From Takakia lepidozioides (Eukaryota > Streptophyta > Takakiopsida > Takakiales > Takakiaceae), in the NCBI GenBank assembly GCA_030704615.1, contig CM060732.1, positions 58,259,053 to 58,323,052 of the forward strand: a DNA stretch of 64,000 nucleotides, given 5' to 3'. The notes under the pieces are model-generated. The model worked only from the letters and a program-made list of their open reading frames with translations. It was not told where the DNA came from and did no database searches. Made by a program: the position numbers and the translations under genes. This document shows positions 11,031 to 21,945 of this stretch, one piece after another. The first letter of the stretch is position 1, and every line of letters begins with the position of its first letter.

Positions 11031-11370
11031 TTGATTCCAGCTTTACAGTTTGTTTTTTGGTTGTTGGAGGTGCAGTCTGCAGTCTGTACGGACTATGAGA
11101 GGCCAATGATAACAGTAGACACAATTTTGGCATTGTATCTGACATTCAATCATGCAGATTGTCATTTTCTACGCCTTCTGCCTTCTTAAAAGCTTGGAGG
11201 GCAATTTCCAGTTCCAGGATCTTGTTGAAAAGCTTGATAGCGACCATGATGTCATTAGTGAAGACGTCATTCGAAACATGGTGAGAGCGGATAGGCTGCG
11301 CTGCACAAACGCCAAGATAGGTCTTTCCTACGGCGTGCACAGGAGAAAAGCCCTTGATTTGTGCAAACAT
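11031..11370. other. Unassigned stretch before R1
   Basis: An 80-codon open frame on the plus strand (11152-11394) runs across the R1 border. Its first part (residues 1-70) looks protein-like, with FQFQDLVEKLDSDHDVISED, but I recognise no family. It may be an exon of the methyltransferase-like gene upstream, or chance. Confidence 0.25.
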
Positions 11371-12962
11371 AGCAATGATCTTCTGCCGTCCTAATCCATC
11401 TCTCGGTACTGCTGGCAATGGTTGTTCAGCACTATTCTAGATAATTGTGTCCCAAGGATGATAGCTACTGACAAGGATTTACCACCACATGGCCCATGGT
11501 AATCCCTCACTGAAGTATGTCTTATCAATTGATAACAAGGTTCATGCGCATCATCAACCATTTAGACTACATATTGTGACGGACAACGATCTTTGAGATG
11601 AACTTAGTGGCCGTGTGGCAGTCACCACACACGTAGGTTCTTCAGCCCAAAAGCAATGGCCAGGTTCTCACTATGGTGGCAAAGAGAAAATTCCTCTCAC
11701 TCCTCCTCCGCATCGTGAAATACCAAGTGCATGTCAGGCACGTACCCTGCCTCCTTCATCTGCCCAGACAATTTTCTCAGCTCAAAATAGATTGCCTCAA
11801 TTTGCGGATGTGATTTGTCATCGATAACAAAGTTATGCACCCTATCCCAGACCTCAATGTAGCAGTAACTTGGCTCCTCTCTGACACCTCTGACCTTCAT
11901 CATTTTTCTCACCTTAGCAGTATCGTCCTACCTACCAACTGCAACAGAGATGTTCGATAGCAACACATGAGTTCCAGCATCTTGTCCATCCCACTCGAGA
12001 AAACATTTTGCCGCACGCTCTGCCACCTCCACATTGCCATGACTCCTGCAGGCACCAAGCAAGGCCCTCCACACATCCAGTTTGATTGGCATTTTATTGA
12101 TCAAATCCTCTGCCTCGTCCAATCGCCATGCATGGTCAAGAAGGTCCACCATGCAACCTATTTAAATGGCGAATGTATGAATCCCATCCAAATGATTTTT
12201 GTTTCTTTTCAAACTTATGAGAGCAGATCCTGGAGTCTTTATAGAGATTCTCTGTACCATGCAGAGGCCCTTGGCAAGTAGGACCTGATTCTACATACCC
12301 TCAAACAGATCCATGACAAGTACGGGATCAATCGAACTTCATTAAAATGGCAAATGTATGAATCCCAAACAGGTCCATGACAAGTATGGGTGCTGCACTG
12401 TTGGAGTCAGGCCATGATCTTGACTCAGGGAATAAAAGAAGTGTCTGCCTTCATCTAGTAGGCCCCCCCCATGGCTGCATGCAGAGAGAACACATAAAGG
12501 TGAAATTGTTTGGCTTCAAGCCTTCATTTTGTATCCCTTCACATAGTTGTAGGACCTCCCTATGACAACCATGATGGGCATATCATGCGGTCATTGCATT
12601 CCATGCACATCTCGTTTAGCCATATTTTCAAACACTCCCTTTGCATCGTTGATGCTCCCACACTTGGTGTACATGTCGATGAGGGTAGTATCGAAGATGA
12701 TATTTGGCACAATTCCAGCTTTCATGATGTCAGCATGGACCTCTTTGTCTTTTTCTAGAGCTCCCAGGTTGGCACACGCATTGCAAACACACACGAATGT
12801 TCACTGGTTGGGGTTCACCCCTTCTTGCATCAGTTGATCATAGGTTTCCAAAGCCTCCATCCCACACCCATGTTGGGCGTATCCTGTGATCATTGCAGCC
12901 CACGATACCACTTTTTGTTCAGCCATATTGTCGAACAGCCCCTCTGCATGCTTGATGCTCCC
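11371..12962 (-). repeat. Duplication copy R1, piece 1 (PPR E-domain and repeats)
   Basis: Reverse complement of about 6222-7812. It contains the decayed PPR E/DYW tail (11600-12152, minus) and the last PPR unit (12590-12800, minus). At 12962 it is cut by element A within GATGCTCCC. The homology resumes at 19336 after the 4-bp duplication TCCC (12959-12962 and 19336-19339). The inner boundary with L is at GATCATTGCT, after which the two arms differ completely. Confidence 0.93.
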
Positions 12963-13290
12963 TGTCAAGTTATTTTACCACTAGTGTGAAACTAGCTAGG
13001 AAACAGCTAGCTTTTACATATTGACATTTGGGATTGGCCCAAGTGTCAATCCAGGGGTCAAGGCAGATTTAGGCCCTGGAGTGATTATCTTCACGGCAAG
13101 CGCGGGAGGCTTATCTTTCTCGAGTTGAGCCTCACCGCGCCTAGCTATGGCGCTGTAGTGTGGATTCCCCATGGCGTGGGGTGCACTTGGCTTGACTTGT
13201 ATTTGAGTGATGATGTTATATATGTTTGAGTTTATGCTTCAGCTTTGTGAGCTCTCATGAGCTTGTGCTTGTATGTTGTCTTCTTTATCA
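12963..13290 (+). repeat. A1 terminal repeat of element A
   Basis: About 328 bp, beginning TGTCAAGTTATTTTACC and ending TTCTTTATCA. Matches A2 (18825-19147) and both A repeats of element B. It is the left integrated end; the B sequence that follows A2 at the other end is absent after A1. Confidence 0.92.
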
Positions 13291-13305
13291 CTCGAGAAAG
13301 ATGAG

Positions 13306-13332
13306 CTCGTATCTGTGAGTGCCAGATACGAG
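13306..13332 (+). other. Conserved hairpin just inside A1
   Basis: Perfect 9-bp stem CTCGTATCT / AGATACGAG with a 9-base loop, 15 bases past A1. The stem is identical in element B (40821-40847) while the loop differs at one position. It occupies the place where a primer-binding site would be expected; no TGG-starting tRNA complement is visible there. Confidence 0.65.
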
Positions 13333-13979
13333 TTAGTTGTAGCACTTGTGGTTTTTGCTTGAGAATGAGAGAAACCAGGTTGTTATGCAAGGAGCATCAT
13401 GGAGCTCTTGGTTGTTAGAAGCGGAGGCGATGTGGGTTACGAGGTGGTAGACCTTGGCATTTGATCTTCAGCTTCAGAGATGAAAGCACCATGTTGCAGG
13501 TAATTCTAGAGCGCCTTGATGGTTTTAGATTGTGTTCATGCATGAGCAAGCACGATTGGGAAGAGGACCAATCAAGAGCAGGTTATAGTGGCTTTGGTGG
13601 CAAAGCTGAGAATTGGACTTGGGAATGCGAGCTTTCATTGTGTGAAGGATTGCAAGACCAAGCGAAAGGGCTGATTTGACTTGGGGCAAATCAGTGCACT
13701 TTGTGGAGTATGTTGAGATTGGGTTTCAATCTCGAGCTGCAGCATTGAGAGGGCTCTTGTCATGGCAAGAGCAGGGCTGGAACAAGAGCTAAGAGGTGCG
13801 GCAAGGCCATGGAATGTGCACCTAGGGTTTCAGAGCTTGGAAGAAGAGCTCTTGCACCACAAGAGGGGTGTCTTGTGGCTGGAAATGTAAGCCTTAGGGT
13901 TTCAGGAGCTTGGTAAGGGCTGTGGAGTGCTTAGTCTTGTCTTAGAGAGCATCAAGGAGCCAAGGAGCCAAGATAGAGG

Positions 13980-14400
13980 GTTGATACCTCTTGTGTGAAG
14001 AGGTTGCATGTGTGGAGCATGTATTCAGCTCATTGAAGCTGCCATCTTCAAGCTTGGAGGGCAAGCAAGGAAGAGGGAAGGGTTGACTTCCTTTATGTGA
14101 GGGCAATGCATGTGTGGAGCATGCTATCAGCGTGTTGAAGGCTTGTACTTTCAGGTTCGGGAGTGCAAGAAAGGAAGAAAGGGGCTGGTTGCCCTATAGG
14201 GCATGTGTGGAGCATGCTTTCAACCTGCTGAAGCTTGTATTTTCAGGTTTGTGGGTGCAAGAAATGAAGCAAAGGAGCTGATTCTCTTGTGGTGAGAGTG
14301 GGGCATGTGTGGAGCATGCCTTCAGTCCATTGGGCTTTTGTTTTCAAGCTTTAGAGAGCTAGAATGGAAGGGCTAGGGCAGGTTCCCACTTGGGCGAAAG
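13980..14400 (+). repeat. Leader tandem repeat, about 95-100 bp units
   Basis: GCATGTGTGGAGCATG recurs near 14008, 14107, 14201 and 14302, each followed by a related block (cattgaagctt.. ttcaag/ttcaggtt..gcaag). Element B has the matching array near 39835-40150. It lies in the long untranslated leader between A1 and gag. Confidence 0.75.
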
Positions 14401-14819
14401 AAAAACACTTGTAGGGCATATGTGAGTTGGGGTTTCAACCCCGAGCCTAGATAGAGCATGGCTCTTGAAGTGGCAGGTGTAGGGGGCTGGAATAGGCTCT
14501 AAGACAGATGTTATGGCCAAGGAGAGTGCTTGAATGAGTGCTCACAAGGGCTGGAAACCAGCAAGGCTTGGTTGTTTGCCATTGAGTTTAGTGGCGTGTT
14601 TGGGGAGGCTAAGTGAGAAAGAAGGCTTGGTTTGTGGCAACCACCTCATGGCTTAGGGCTACTATTGGTGGTGTGTGGGAGCCAAAAGAGCAAGAATACC
14701 TTGCTGATTTCCTCACAACCGCCATAGCTCGGTGCAAAGAAGCCTAGAGTCCAAGAGACACAAACCCTAGTTTGGCGTGGCTAAACCCCTTGGAGAAATG
14801 GCTAAACTGCCAGAGCGGC

Positions 14820-15465
14820 CATGGAAGGGCTGTGACGGGCTGTGACAGGCTGCGCCGGTGGCCTTGGGGGCTGTGATGGGCTGTGCCGGCTGCACCGGTG
14901 GCCTTCGGGGCTGTGACAGCCGTGCCCGAGGCCTTTGGGGCTGTGAGGGCCTGTGAGGGCCTGTGCCGGTGGCCTTCGGGGTTGTGAGGGGCTGTGACGG
15001 GCTGCGCCGGTGGCCTTGGGGGCTGTGACGGGCTGTGAGGGGCTGTGACGGGCTGCGCCCCTGGCCTTGGGGCTGTGACAGGCTGTGCCCGTGGCCTTTG
15101 GGGCTGTGACAGGCCGTGCCGGAGGCCTTTGGGACTGTGACGGGCCGTGCCGGAGGCCTTTGGGACTGTGACGGGCTGTGAGGGGCTGTGACAGGCCGTG
15201 CCTGAGGCCTTTGGGGCTGTGAGGGGCTGTGACAGGCCTTACCTGTGGCCTTGGGGGCTGTGACAGTCTATGAGGGGCTGTGATAGGTCGTGCTTGAGGC
15301 CTTTGGGGCTGTGACAACAGGCTGTGAGGGGCTGTGACAGGCCGTGCCTGAGGCCTTTGGGGCTTTGACAGGCTGGGACAGGCCGTGCCTGAGGCCTTTG
15401 GAGCTGTGAGGGGCTGTGACAGGCCGTGCCTTAGGCCTATGTGGGGCTGTGACGGCTGTGACCAG
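14820..15465 (+). repeat. GC-rich leader minisatellite
   Basis: Irregular array built of about 10-bp words (GGCTGTGACG, GGCTGTGAGG) punctuated by GAGGCCTTTGG blocks. Higher-order units are about 50 bp. The homologous array in element B (37760-39330) is more than twice as long. Proline/serine-rich open frames on the antisense strand are by-products of the repeat. Confidence 0.85.
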
Positions 15466-16199
15466 TGATTTGTGTAGGCCTGGGCTGGTCTGTGGTGGCC
15501 CGTGTTGACCTGTGGAGGGCCAGTGCTGACTCGTGGAGGCACTAGTGGACTGTCTAAGGACTGGCATGTGGTCTTGAAGGCCAAATTCTTGACGCTCGTG
15601 GAGGCGGTCGAGGAATATCTTCATGATATTCCCATGGTTATGCAAGTGAGGGAAGAGAGGAGAGGAAGAGTGTTGGGATGAGAGCATGCTGGGGTTAGGC
15701 ATTGTTTTAGCTTCTCTTCCTCGTAGTTTTCCACCCTCTCATTGGGCCAAGACCTTTCCGTAGGTGGAGGCAAGAGTCAGTCCGGGTTTGGGCTGGGGTG
15801 TCCTTGTAGGAGCAACACCGTGGAGTTGTTTTGGTGTGGGGGAGTTGTCGTTCTGATTTCTTGTGTTTGGATCCCCTCCATACCTGCATGCTTGATTGTG
15901 CGCCATGTTAGTTTGGTGTGGGTGCTTGTCTTTATAGGGGATTAGGCCGGATTTGATCACCGGCCAATCCTAGAGTATGCTCGATGGTGAGGCTGGAGTG
16001 AGACCAGTCAGACCATCATTGTTTCTCCTGTGGTGAGTTTGGAGGTGATGACCAGCCAACCATAGAAGTGCTTGCGGTGGATGCAGGTGCAGGTGTAGGC
16101 GTGTTAGGAACCTAGTATTCCAACCATAAGCCACACAGGTTCTCTACCTTGTACCTTGTGGAGAGGGGGTTAGAGACATGTTCATGACCGGTTGAGTGA
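15466..16199 (+). other. Leader between minisatellite and gag
   Basis: No protein was recognised on the sense strand. The segment corresponds to the region of element B just upstream of gag. It contains two stretches of plausible secondary structure but nothing I can name. Confidence 0.3.
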
Positions 16200-17275
16200 C
16201 AGTTTGTCAACACGGAGGTGCCACTAGTTGTTGGGGAGAGTGCCGGTTCGAGCACTAGCGATACTAGTGGGTACACAAGACGAGGTGTGCGGTTTAGGCC
16301 ACCTTCACCTCCTGTGTCTTCTACGGAGGTTTCTGATTCGGATTGTGAATCAGGAAGACTCATACGGCGGTTGCAAGGTGTTTCCTGCCATTGTTGTGGG
16401 ATACAATGGAGGAGATGTATGGAGCTACCAAGGGGCCACGAAGGTACTCTGGGGCAGTGGCACCATCGAGTTGGATGATTTTATCCAAGAGTTTGATAGT
16501 TGGTGTGATTTGCAGCAAATGCGCAATCCACAACTATTACTCCTTTCATGGAATGGAAGGGGCTGTTTCAGCACCTTGAGGGCGCCTATGGATGATTACC
16601 ATGAGTTCAGGCGGGGGCATGAGGTTGAGATCGAGGAGTGGAGGATGTACTGGTCCCCCGACTAGTCTCCATCACTAGGGGCACTAGAGCCACGAGGGTA
16701 GTGGCTACACCTGCCGTTGCACTAGCAGCTTCAGCAAGCAGCAGTGGGACTAGTGGGACTGGTGATGATACCATAGCTACGACGTCCACCCAAGCGACAT
16801 GCTGCACCAGCACCAATGGCGGTGCTTGCCTTAACCCTGTTGTGGAGTTCTTCGAAGAGTAAGATGGAACTACCAGGGGTGGTGAGGGAGGACAGAGAAG
16901 TTGCGGAGCTTGCAAGAGTCCAACGGAAGCCGACTGAGAGCTTGAGGGAGGCTTCACTCGCATGAGGCGTTTGTGATAAATGTAACCCAAGGGTTACGGA
17001 AGCTCAGGCAGTCCAATTCTGGTATGGGATATTGGACAAGGAGCTGAGAGAAGGGTGCGGGATGGCAACTCTCCTACAAGCGGCCCAACCCACTTTAGCA
17101 AATGTGTTTTTGCTGGCAGAGCAGATAGAGCTCAACATGGTGGAGGAACGAGTGGTCATGGTGTGGGATTTGCTAAGGGGACACCATGGGGGAGTGGTGC
17201 TCCTAGCCAACCACTACCTCAACGTGCTCAAGGCAACAAGGGGGCTCAAGTGAAGCTCAGGGAATGACAGAGAGG
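16200..17275 (+). pseudogene. Gag remnant of element A
   Basis: Readable in pieces in three frames: SAGSSTSDTSGYTRRGVRF, ELDDFIQEFDSWCDLQQMRN, then the tail of the retrotransposon gag domain (LRE, RRL, QFWYGILDKELR, TLANVFLLAEQIELNMVEER). These segments match gag of element B in order. At least five frame breaks occur, mostly one-base losses in homopolymer runs, so no functional capsid protein could be made from this sequence as given. Confidence 0.85.
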
Positions 17276-18370
17276 ACCTCAGATGCAGGGGTCTCTCCCT
17301 TCATTTGCAGACCAACGACGGGTGGATGTGGTGTGGTGGACATGTGGAGGGCCCCATGTCAAGAAGGATTGCCCAGAGGGAGACAAAGGGCTAGCATATG
17401 CACATCCTGCACAGTTGTAGTGTGGGCATTGTGGCAAACACGGGCATGGAGAGGCCCGTGTTATGGTTTGCATCTGAGTTACGCCCAGGCCATCCAAGGG
17501 AAACAATGGTGGCCGAGGGCGGGGTGGAGCAGCCCAGAGAGGAGAGGTGGCCAGGCACGAGGTGTAGGCCAAGGGCAAGCTCAACATGGCCAAGGACGCA
17601 AAGGTCAGGGTGGTGACCAAGACATGGTCAATCGGCTTCAGCAGTTAGAGCAGAGACTCGCTGCCATGGCTACAGCTCAGGTGGTACCGGCTCCAAGGCG
17701 GATGGTCCACCTCCTGCTCTGAGGGAGGAGGACATGGGAGGCATGGGATTTATGTGGGGGCAGCACTACCATAGTGCAGGTGGAGTCTGCTGCAGCCGGA
17801 CTCGAGGAGCCGCACGAGTCCTGAGCCACGAGGGCAGAGGTGGAGTTGGATCCACAACGTGGGGAGGCAAGCCGTCAGGTAGGCTTCCTCAGTCATTCAC
17901 ATTGGCGGAGACAGTTCGACGCCATCCATGGCACCTATTTCTCGCCCGACTGTTACCGAGGCGGAGGTTACTATGCCATTGGGGTACACGGGCAACACCA
18001 CTACCTAGTATTGCAAAGGTTACGGCAGCTAGTGTGCTGATGGGAGCGGCCACATCTGTGTGCCAGGCTCCATTGTTCTCGGCTTACCATGATTGCAACG
18101 CCGGGGGTAAGACAAGCAGAGGTGTTTAGGCTGGCAGCTACACTTTGTGAGAGTGGGGAGGTATTTCATCTTCTGCGGAGATAGTGGGAGGTGTAGTGCC
18201 GGAGGGATCCTCGGATTTGAGGTCAAGATGCCATGGCGGCGCCATGGCAAGTGCAGCGCCAGGTTGATGGAGGAGCTGCCAGCAGGCCAGCCATTGAGCG
18301 CGCCATGGTGACACCTGGAGTTGTCTTGTTAGACAACCAAGATGGTATTTTCTGTTTGAGTGGACCGGTC
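17276..18370 (+). pseudogene. Zinc knuckle and protease-proximal remnant of element A
   Basis: Fragments correspond to the two zinc knuckles of element B (around 17330 and 17420), the Gly/Arg/Gln-rich linker (LQQLEQRLAAMATAQVVPA at about 17635) and the segment just before the protease (AIERAMVTPGVVLLDNQDG at 18290). The aspartate motif of the protease is lost at the deletion junction near 18370, where the reading jumps to the 3' tail of the element. Confidence 0.8.
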
Positions 18371-18645
18371 CACACTGCTTGGGATAGTGGCAGTGGACAT
18401 GACTGGAGGCAGCTAACAAGACATGGGAGGCCAAGCTCATAGGAGTCAATACACAAGATCCCAAGCTCAAGTTCACAAGTTGCAAGACGGCGACTAACGA
18501 TGGGGCAACTCTTGCACCCGGCCGCTTGATCTATCGAACTTGAGTGTAGTAGGGACAGTGGTGGAGGACTTAGTAAGGCTATGGTCACTATCACATCTGT
18601 GGCTACCTGGACTTAGAGGGACCTAAGCACCAGCTAGGGGAGCGA

Positions 18646-18822
18646 TTGTGGGACTAGTGACGGCCATAGTGGGCAGCATAGTGGGCAGCCTAATGACTGA
18701 CTAGTGTAGCCTAGTGGTTGGACTAGTGGTTGGACTAGTGATATACTAGTGTATGGCGTGCACATGTGTTGTGTGGTTTTGGACAGCGATGTAGTTGTGT
18801 AACGGTATGTATGTGCACGACA
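18646..18822 (+). repeat. B1 repeat of element A (internal copy)
   Basis: About 177 bp from TTGTGGGACTAG to GTGCACGACA, made largely of ACTAGT-containing 10-11 bp words. It is preceded at 18634-18645 by a purine-rich tract (CTAGGGGAGCGA) that looks like a polypurine tract. Two bases (GT) separate it from A2. It is the counterpart of B2. Confidence 0.85.
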
Positions 18823-18824
18823 GT

Positions 18825-19147
18825 TGTCAAGTTATTTTACCACTAGTGTGAAACTAGCTAGGAACAGCTAGCTTTACATATTGACATTTGGGATGGGCCC
18901 AAGTGTCATCCAGGGGTCAAGGCAGATTTAGGCCCGGAGTGGTTATCTTTCACGGCAAGCGCGGGAGGCTCATCTTCTCGATTTGAGCCTCACGCGCGCC
19001 TAGCTATGGCGCCGTAGTGTGGATCCCCATGCGTGGGGTGCATTTGCTTGACTTGTTATTGGGTGATGATGTTATATATGCCATGAGTTTATGCTTCAGC
19101 TTTGTGAGCTCTCATGAGCTTGTGCTTGTATGTCGTCTTCTTTATTA
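18825..19147 (+). repeat. A2 repeat of element A
   Basis: Starts TGTCAAGTTATTTTACC and ends TTCTTTATTA; about 323 bp, related to A1 with many one-base gaps. It joins directly to B2. Confidence 0.9.
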
Positions 19148-19335
19148 TTGTGTGGACTAGTGACTGCCATAGTGGGCAGCATAGTGGCAGCCTAGTGACT
19201 GACTAGTTGTAGCCTAGTGGTTGGACTAGTGGCTGGACTAGTGGTGGACTAGTGATATCTAGTGTGTGGCGTGCACATGTGTGGTGTGGTTTTGGACAGC
19301 GACGTAGCTTTATAGCGATATGTATGCGCACGACA
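19148..19335 (+). repeat. B2 terminal repeat of element A
   Basis: About 188 bp from TTGTGTGGACTAG to GCGCACGACA, forming the right integrated end, followed at once by the target duplication TCCC. Confidence 0.9.
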
Positions 19336-19339
19336 TCCC

Positions 19340-20048
19340 GCATTTGGCATACGTATTCACGAGGGTGGTGTCCAAGATGACATTTGGCAATTTCCAGCTT
19401 TCATGATGTCAGCATTGACCTCTTTGCCCTTTTCTAGGGCTCTCAGGCTGGCACATGCATTGCAAACGCAAACCAATGTGATCTAGTTGGGCTTCAACCC
19501 TTCCCACAATCGTTTGCTTATAGGTCTCCAAAGCCTCCATTCCAAAACCATGCTTGGCATATCTGCAATCATTGCACCATATGGTGCAGGCATATTGTCG
19601 AAACACTCCCTTTGCATCCTTGAGGCTCCCACATTGGCATTACATGTCGACAAGGGGACTATCCAAGACGAATTTGGCACAATTCAGCTTTCATGATGTC
19701 AACATAGACCTCTTTGCCCTTTCCAGAGCTCCCAGACTGGCCACACGCAGTAATGCAGACGAATGTGACTTGGTTGGGCTTCACCCATCCTGCATCATTT
19801 GCTCACATATCTCCAAGCCTCTATACCGAACCCTTGCTGGCATACCCTGCTATCATTGCACCCATGAAACCACATTTCGTTCAGCCATATTGTTGAGCAC
19901 TCCCTTTGCATCTCGATGCTCCCGCATTTGGCCTACATGTCATCTAGGGTAGTATCCAAGTCCAAGGGTTCCCTACATATCACTGCTTCATATACCTTGC
20001 CATCAGTATATTCCCCGTATCTTGTTTCTTGCGCCCCGTTAAAGTAAC
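19340..20048 (-). repeat. Duplication copy R1, piece 2 (PPR repeats)
   Basis: Continuation of R1 after element A, equivalent to L about 6226 down to 5500. It carries the decayed PPR units on the minus strand. It differs from L and R2 by an unusual number of one-base losses in short runs. It ends at the target duplication GTAAC (20044-20048) of element C. Confidence 0.92.
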
Positions 20049-20771
20049 TGTCGCGCACCTCACTTCGGTAAACTCCCCTTCAAGTCATAGTTAACCGCTT
20101 TGATGCGCGCGCCTGACTCCCAACCTGGCCGCCGGGCCAACTTGGAGTTTCGGCTACTCACCGGGACATAACGGTCCCCCATTTGCTTCCTCTAAAACCC
20201 TCCACCTATTTGGGACTAGGAGAATTCCCTTTGGTAGATGGCAGTCCGGAACAGCTCCCCACTCTTTGGTCGCTTTCCGGCTCGCACGATTACTCACTAG
20301 TTTTTGGTCACCAACGGGCTTGCACCGTTCTCGGGGGTTACTACTCCCTATATATACTTCTGTAGCTGTCCGCGGGGGTTTCATAACCAGCCATGCCATT
20401 TTATGGCGAACCACCACGAAAACCCTCGACTCCCGGTGGTGAGTCGCGGTGAGTCTTGGCCCACTCACCGCGGCCCCAATGGACCATGATGAGTCCCAAG
20501 ACTCCCCACGACTCCCACCTCGAGGTCTCCACCCCATGGTGAGTCCTATGCCACCCCCACTAAGTCCCACTAAGCTACCACCACCCCTTGTGGAGCCACC
20601 TCCACCGCAACCGGTGTGCGGGGCTCCACCTAGTGAGCGCCTCCGCCTCCTTGAGTGCCTTGGGCACTCAAGGGTGCTTCAGCCCCCCATACCTATCGCG
20701 CCGCTGCCCCCACCACAGGGCAGCCCCTCATGTGTCCCGACCCCCTGCCCTCAAGGCAAAGGGCCGCGACA
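20049..20771 (-). repeat. 3' LTR of element C
   Basis: 723 bp, TGTCGCG...CGCGACA. The adjoining CACCCCCTACC (20772-20782) reads as a purine-rich tract on the element's sense strand, a plausible polypurine tract. Confidence 0.95.
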
Positions 20772-21672
20772 CACCCCCTACCAACAGGGAGTCGATGTCC
20801 TCATCGACTTGTCCATTTTGTAGAAACGAACATCCAAGTTGTGGCGTCCCACATCAAGGAGTGTTTTCCGTACCATGGCGTCCCATGGCAAAGAACCAAA
20901 CCCCACACTTGACTCCACTCTCCACTAGCTAGTTCGGCCGACTTCCTCCAAGTCCCGGCCAAGGGTGGAGCCTCTCCAGCTCCTCCAGTGCACTCTTCTT
21001 GGCCTACTTCAAGGCCAAGGAACGATCCTCCCCGAGGATCGAATCGCCTTACTGCAACACATTGCTTGCGATCGCTCATGATGCCGCTTTTGGCATCACC
21101 TTGAGCAAGGGTTCACCTGGAACCCTCTTTGACTAGGAAGATAACCTTGAACCAACCGTGCGCCCCAATCACTACAATTGGGTCCGCCTTGGAATGCTGG
21201 CCTGAGGTACAGGAACACGCCGAAGCCGCACTACGACTTCGTCCCGAGGCTACACGATTATAGTACGTGAACGGAAGCACGTAGCTTCCGCGTTAGCCCG
21301 CACTACAAGGCAACCCCCTCGGTAGCGCAGTTATAGTACGCGCACGCGCCAGGTGCGCACTAGCACGTGAACTCCCAAATAAGGCGCAAGTTTCCTTGCC
21401 CCTTGGATGGGAGTCACCCGATTTCGGCACTGCGCAAACACACGATTAACTCAATTTACCTCTCCTACTTTTGTAAGCTAGCATGCATTCTACACACTAG
21501 TCAACCACACCATGCATCACCATTTCAAACATAATAGGACGCACAATATTTGGAACCCATTTCCTTTATAACAAATTTTGTACAATACAAGTTTTTGCAA
21601 TCGGATTCCTGAGCTAGCTAAACCGGGCTAAGCATGCATTTCCTCCCCCACGCTCCAAGGTTGATGTCCCCA
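20772..21672 (-). other. Element C 3' untranslated stretch
   Basis: Between the chromodomain stop (21673-21675) and the 3' LTR there is about 900 bp with no recognisable coding sequence. Confidence 0.6.
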
Positions 21673-21945
21673 TCAACGTTTCTTCCGCTTTTGAGGTCGC
21701 CCTTCGAACGCTGCAACTGCCTCGGATGCGTTTCCCATTTCTGAGGCACGCACCCAAGATGCCTCCACAAGATGATAGCCCTTCCATTTGACGAGATACT
21801 CCGTTTCTCGGTTCTTGAACCTCCTCGACTTAAGTATTGCCTCCACCTCGTACTCGGTTCATTTTCATGATCCAACAGCATAGGTGGCGGACGCAACACT
21901 TGCTGCCGATTCGGACGTGCTTCATCTTTGAAGTAAGGCTTCAAA
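21673..21945 (-). pseudogene. Chromodomain end of element C pol
   Basis: Downstream of the integrase frame, the reading passes through two further frames. The first gives LKPYFKDEARPNRQQ; the second gives a chromodomain core (EVEAILKSR, then TEYLVKWKGY and ASWV) ending with a basic tail and TGA at 21673-21675. Chromodomains in this position bind methylated histone tails and guide integration in chromoviruses. Two one-base shifts (near 21955 and near 21855) separate it from integrase. Confidence 0.85.

Larger units (their letters stand above)
12963..19335 (+). mobile_element. Element A: internally deleted retrotransposon with split direct repeats
   Basis: This 6.4 kb element, flanked by TCCC target duplications, has the order A1 - leader - minisatellite - gag/protease remnants - B1 - A2 - B2. 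It is the same family as element B on the opposite strand (29179-41189). Alignment by eye shows an internal deletion near 18370: the protease region (B coordinates about 35275) is joined to the end of the PHD coding region/3' tail (about 30165). DNA methyltransferase, reverse transcriptase, RNase H and integrase are therefore all missing. The coding remnants carry many one-base gaps relative to B. It could only move using proteins supplied by a full-length relative. Whether the deletion came before or after insertion cannot be decided here. Confidence 0.9.

Noticed and set aside
14802-15702. Antisense frames in element A with VPPRVSTG and QPVTA repeats as genes
   Set aside because: They belong to the leader minisatellite and its edge; kept only as a side remark because a short non-repeat part is similar in both elements.
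12963-19335. Element A read as an ordinary LTR retrotransposon with 0.5 kb LTRs
   Set aside because: The B part is missing after A1 and present on both sides of A2, and element B shows the same; equal-length LTRs do not fit.
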